Assembly (NCBI GenBank): GCA_024233545.1 | Contig: JACKPL010000004.1 | Span: 1 to 64,000, forward strand | Source of the DNA: a bacterium | Lineage (GTDB): Bacteria > Auribacterota > Auribacteria > Auribacterales > Auribacteraceae | DNA: 64,000 nt | Direction of reading: 5' to 3' | In this document: positions 63,930-64,000 of the stretch, piece by piece | How the letters are laid out: each line of letters starts with the position of its first letter | Position numbering within the stretch: the first letter of the stretch is position 1 | Notes under the pieces: generated by a model | What the model was told of the DNA's origin: nothing | What the model saw: only the letters and a program-made list of their open reading frames with translations | Databases searched by the model: none | Program-made: the position numbers and the translations under genes

Positions 63930-64000
63930 GAATTATATGTTCTAATGATTTAGACTGTCAACCACTTTAACACAAAACGATCAAGAGTTTGCTAATTGTT

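Noticed and set aside
1..64000. tRNA genes, rRNA, insertion sequences, prophage or attachment sites
   Set aside because: No T-loop/acceptor-stem pattern, transposase, integrase or flanking direct repeats could be found on either strand in the non-coding gaps.

Overview
The window is a chromosomal segment (roughly 38-40% G+C by eye) of a Gram-negative bacterium. The evidence is a complete rod-shape/elongasome operon (mreBCD, PBP2, rodA), several lipoproteins, a rhomboid protease and sigma-54-type two-component regulation. Gene content and order (miaB-mutS-mutL-miaA-hflX, then mreBCD-mrdA-rodA-rng, a glycogen block with a GH57 enzyme, and many TPR proteins) resemble deep-branching, mostly uncultivated lineages such as Omnitrophota/Auribacterota-like or PVC-related phyla. 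That placement is an inference. I see no rRNA, tRNA, CRISPR array, insertion sequence or prophage.

Layout. 1-556: 3' end of a cysteine synthase gene. 587-2460: sugar-nucleotide transferase plus sugar kinase of the MurU/AmgK kind, broken by several frameshifts. 2547-12588: folate (pabB-pabC fusion), tRNA modification (miaB, miaA), mismatch repair (mutS, mutL) and hflX, mostly overlapping genes in one direction. 12765-20149: cell-shape operon ending in RNase G and a DUF192 lipoprotein. 20165-22967: GAF sensor kinase (one frameshift) and a single-domain response regulator. 22997-29141: glycogen/alpha-glucan metabolism (glgC, glgA, galT-like, GH57 glucanotransferase). 29142-33271: a small AT-rich accessory island with a frameshifted deoxyribosyltransferase-like protein, a large pentapeptide-repeat protein and a DUF5131-like protein without its iron-sulfur cysteines. 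33272-40095: ketopantoate reductase-like protein, a sugar ABC importer whose binding protein is fused to a permease, and a YyaL-type protein.

40101-50573: three TMTC-like membrane glycosyltransferases with TPR tails, two TPR lipoproteins and a (frameshifted) polyprenyl-phosphate-mannose synthase-like GT2. Together they suggest an extracytoplasmic O-glycosylation locus. Set into it on the other strand (41988-44714) is an odd signalling trio: a cache/HAMP histidine-kinase-like protein without phospho-acceptor His or ATP boxes, a receiver, and a membrane-anchored dimerisation/phosphotransfer domain with its His but no ATPase domain. 50597-61471 (minus strand): TrmJ-like methyltransferase, rhomboid, a GldA/F/G-like ABC system with a short GldG, rpoZ, an NtrB/NtrC pair, two CorC/CNNM proteins, a TPR protein and thioredoxin. 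61637-63929: a secreted HtrA-like protein whose catalytic His and Ser are both replaced; it carries a duplicated N-terminal module and is split by a one-base frameshift.

Five loci have broken frames. Several, though not all, breaks lie in homopolymers, so both gene decay and assembly error must be considered. The best candidates for something new are the split histidine-kinase trio (41988-44714), the TMTC/DPM1/TPR locus, and the pseudo-HtrA protein.
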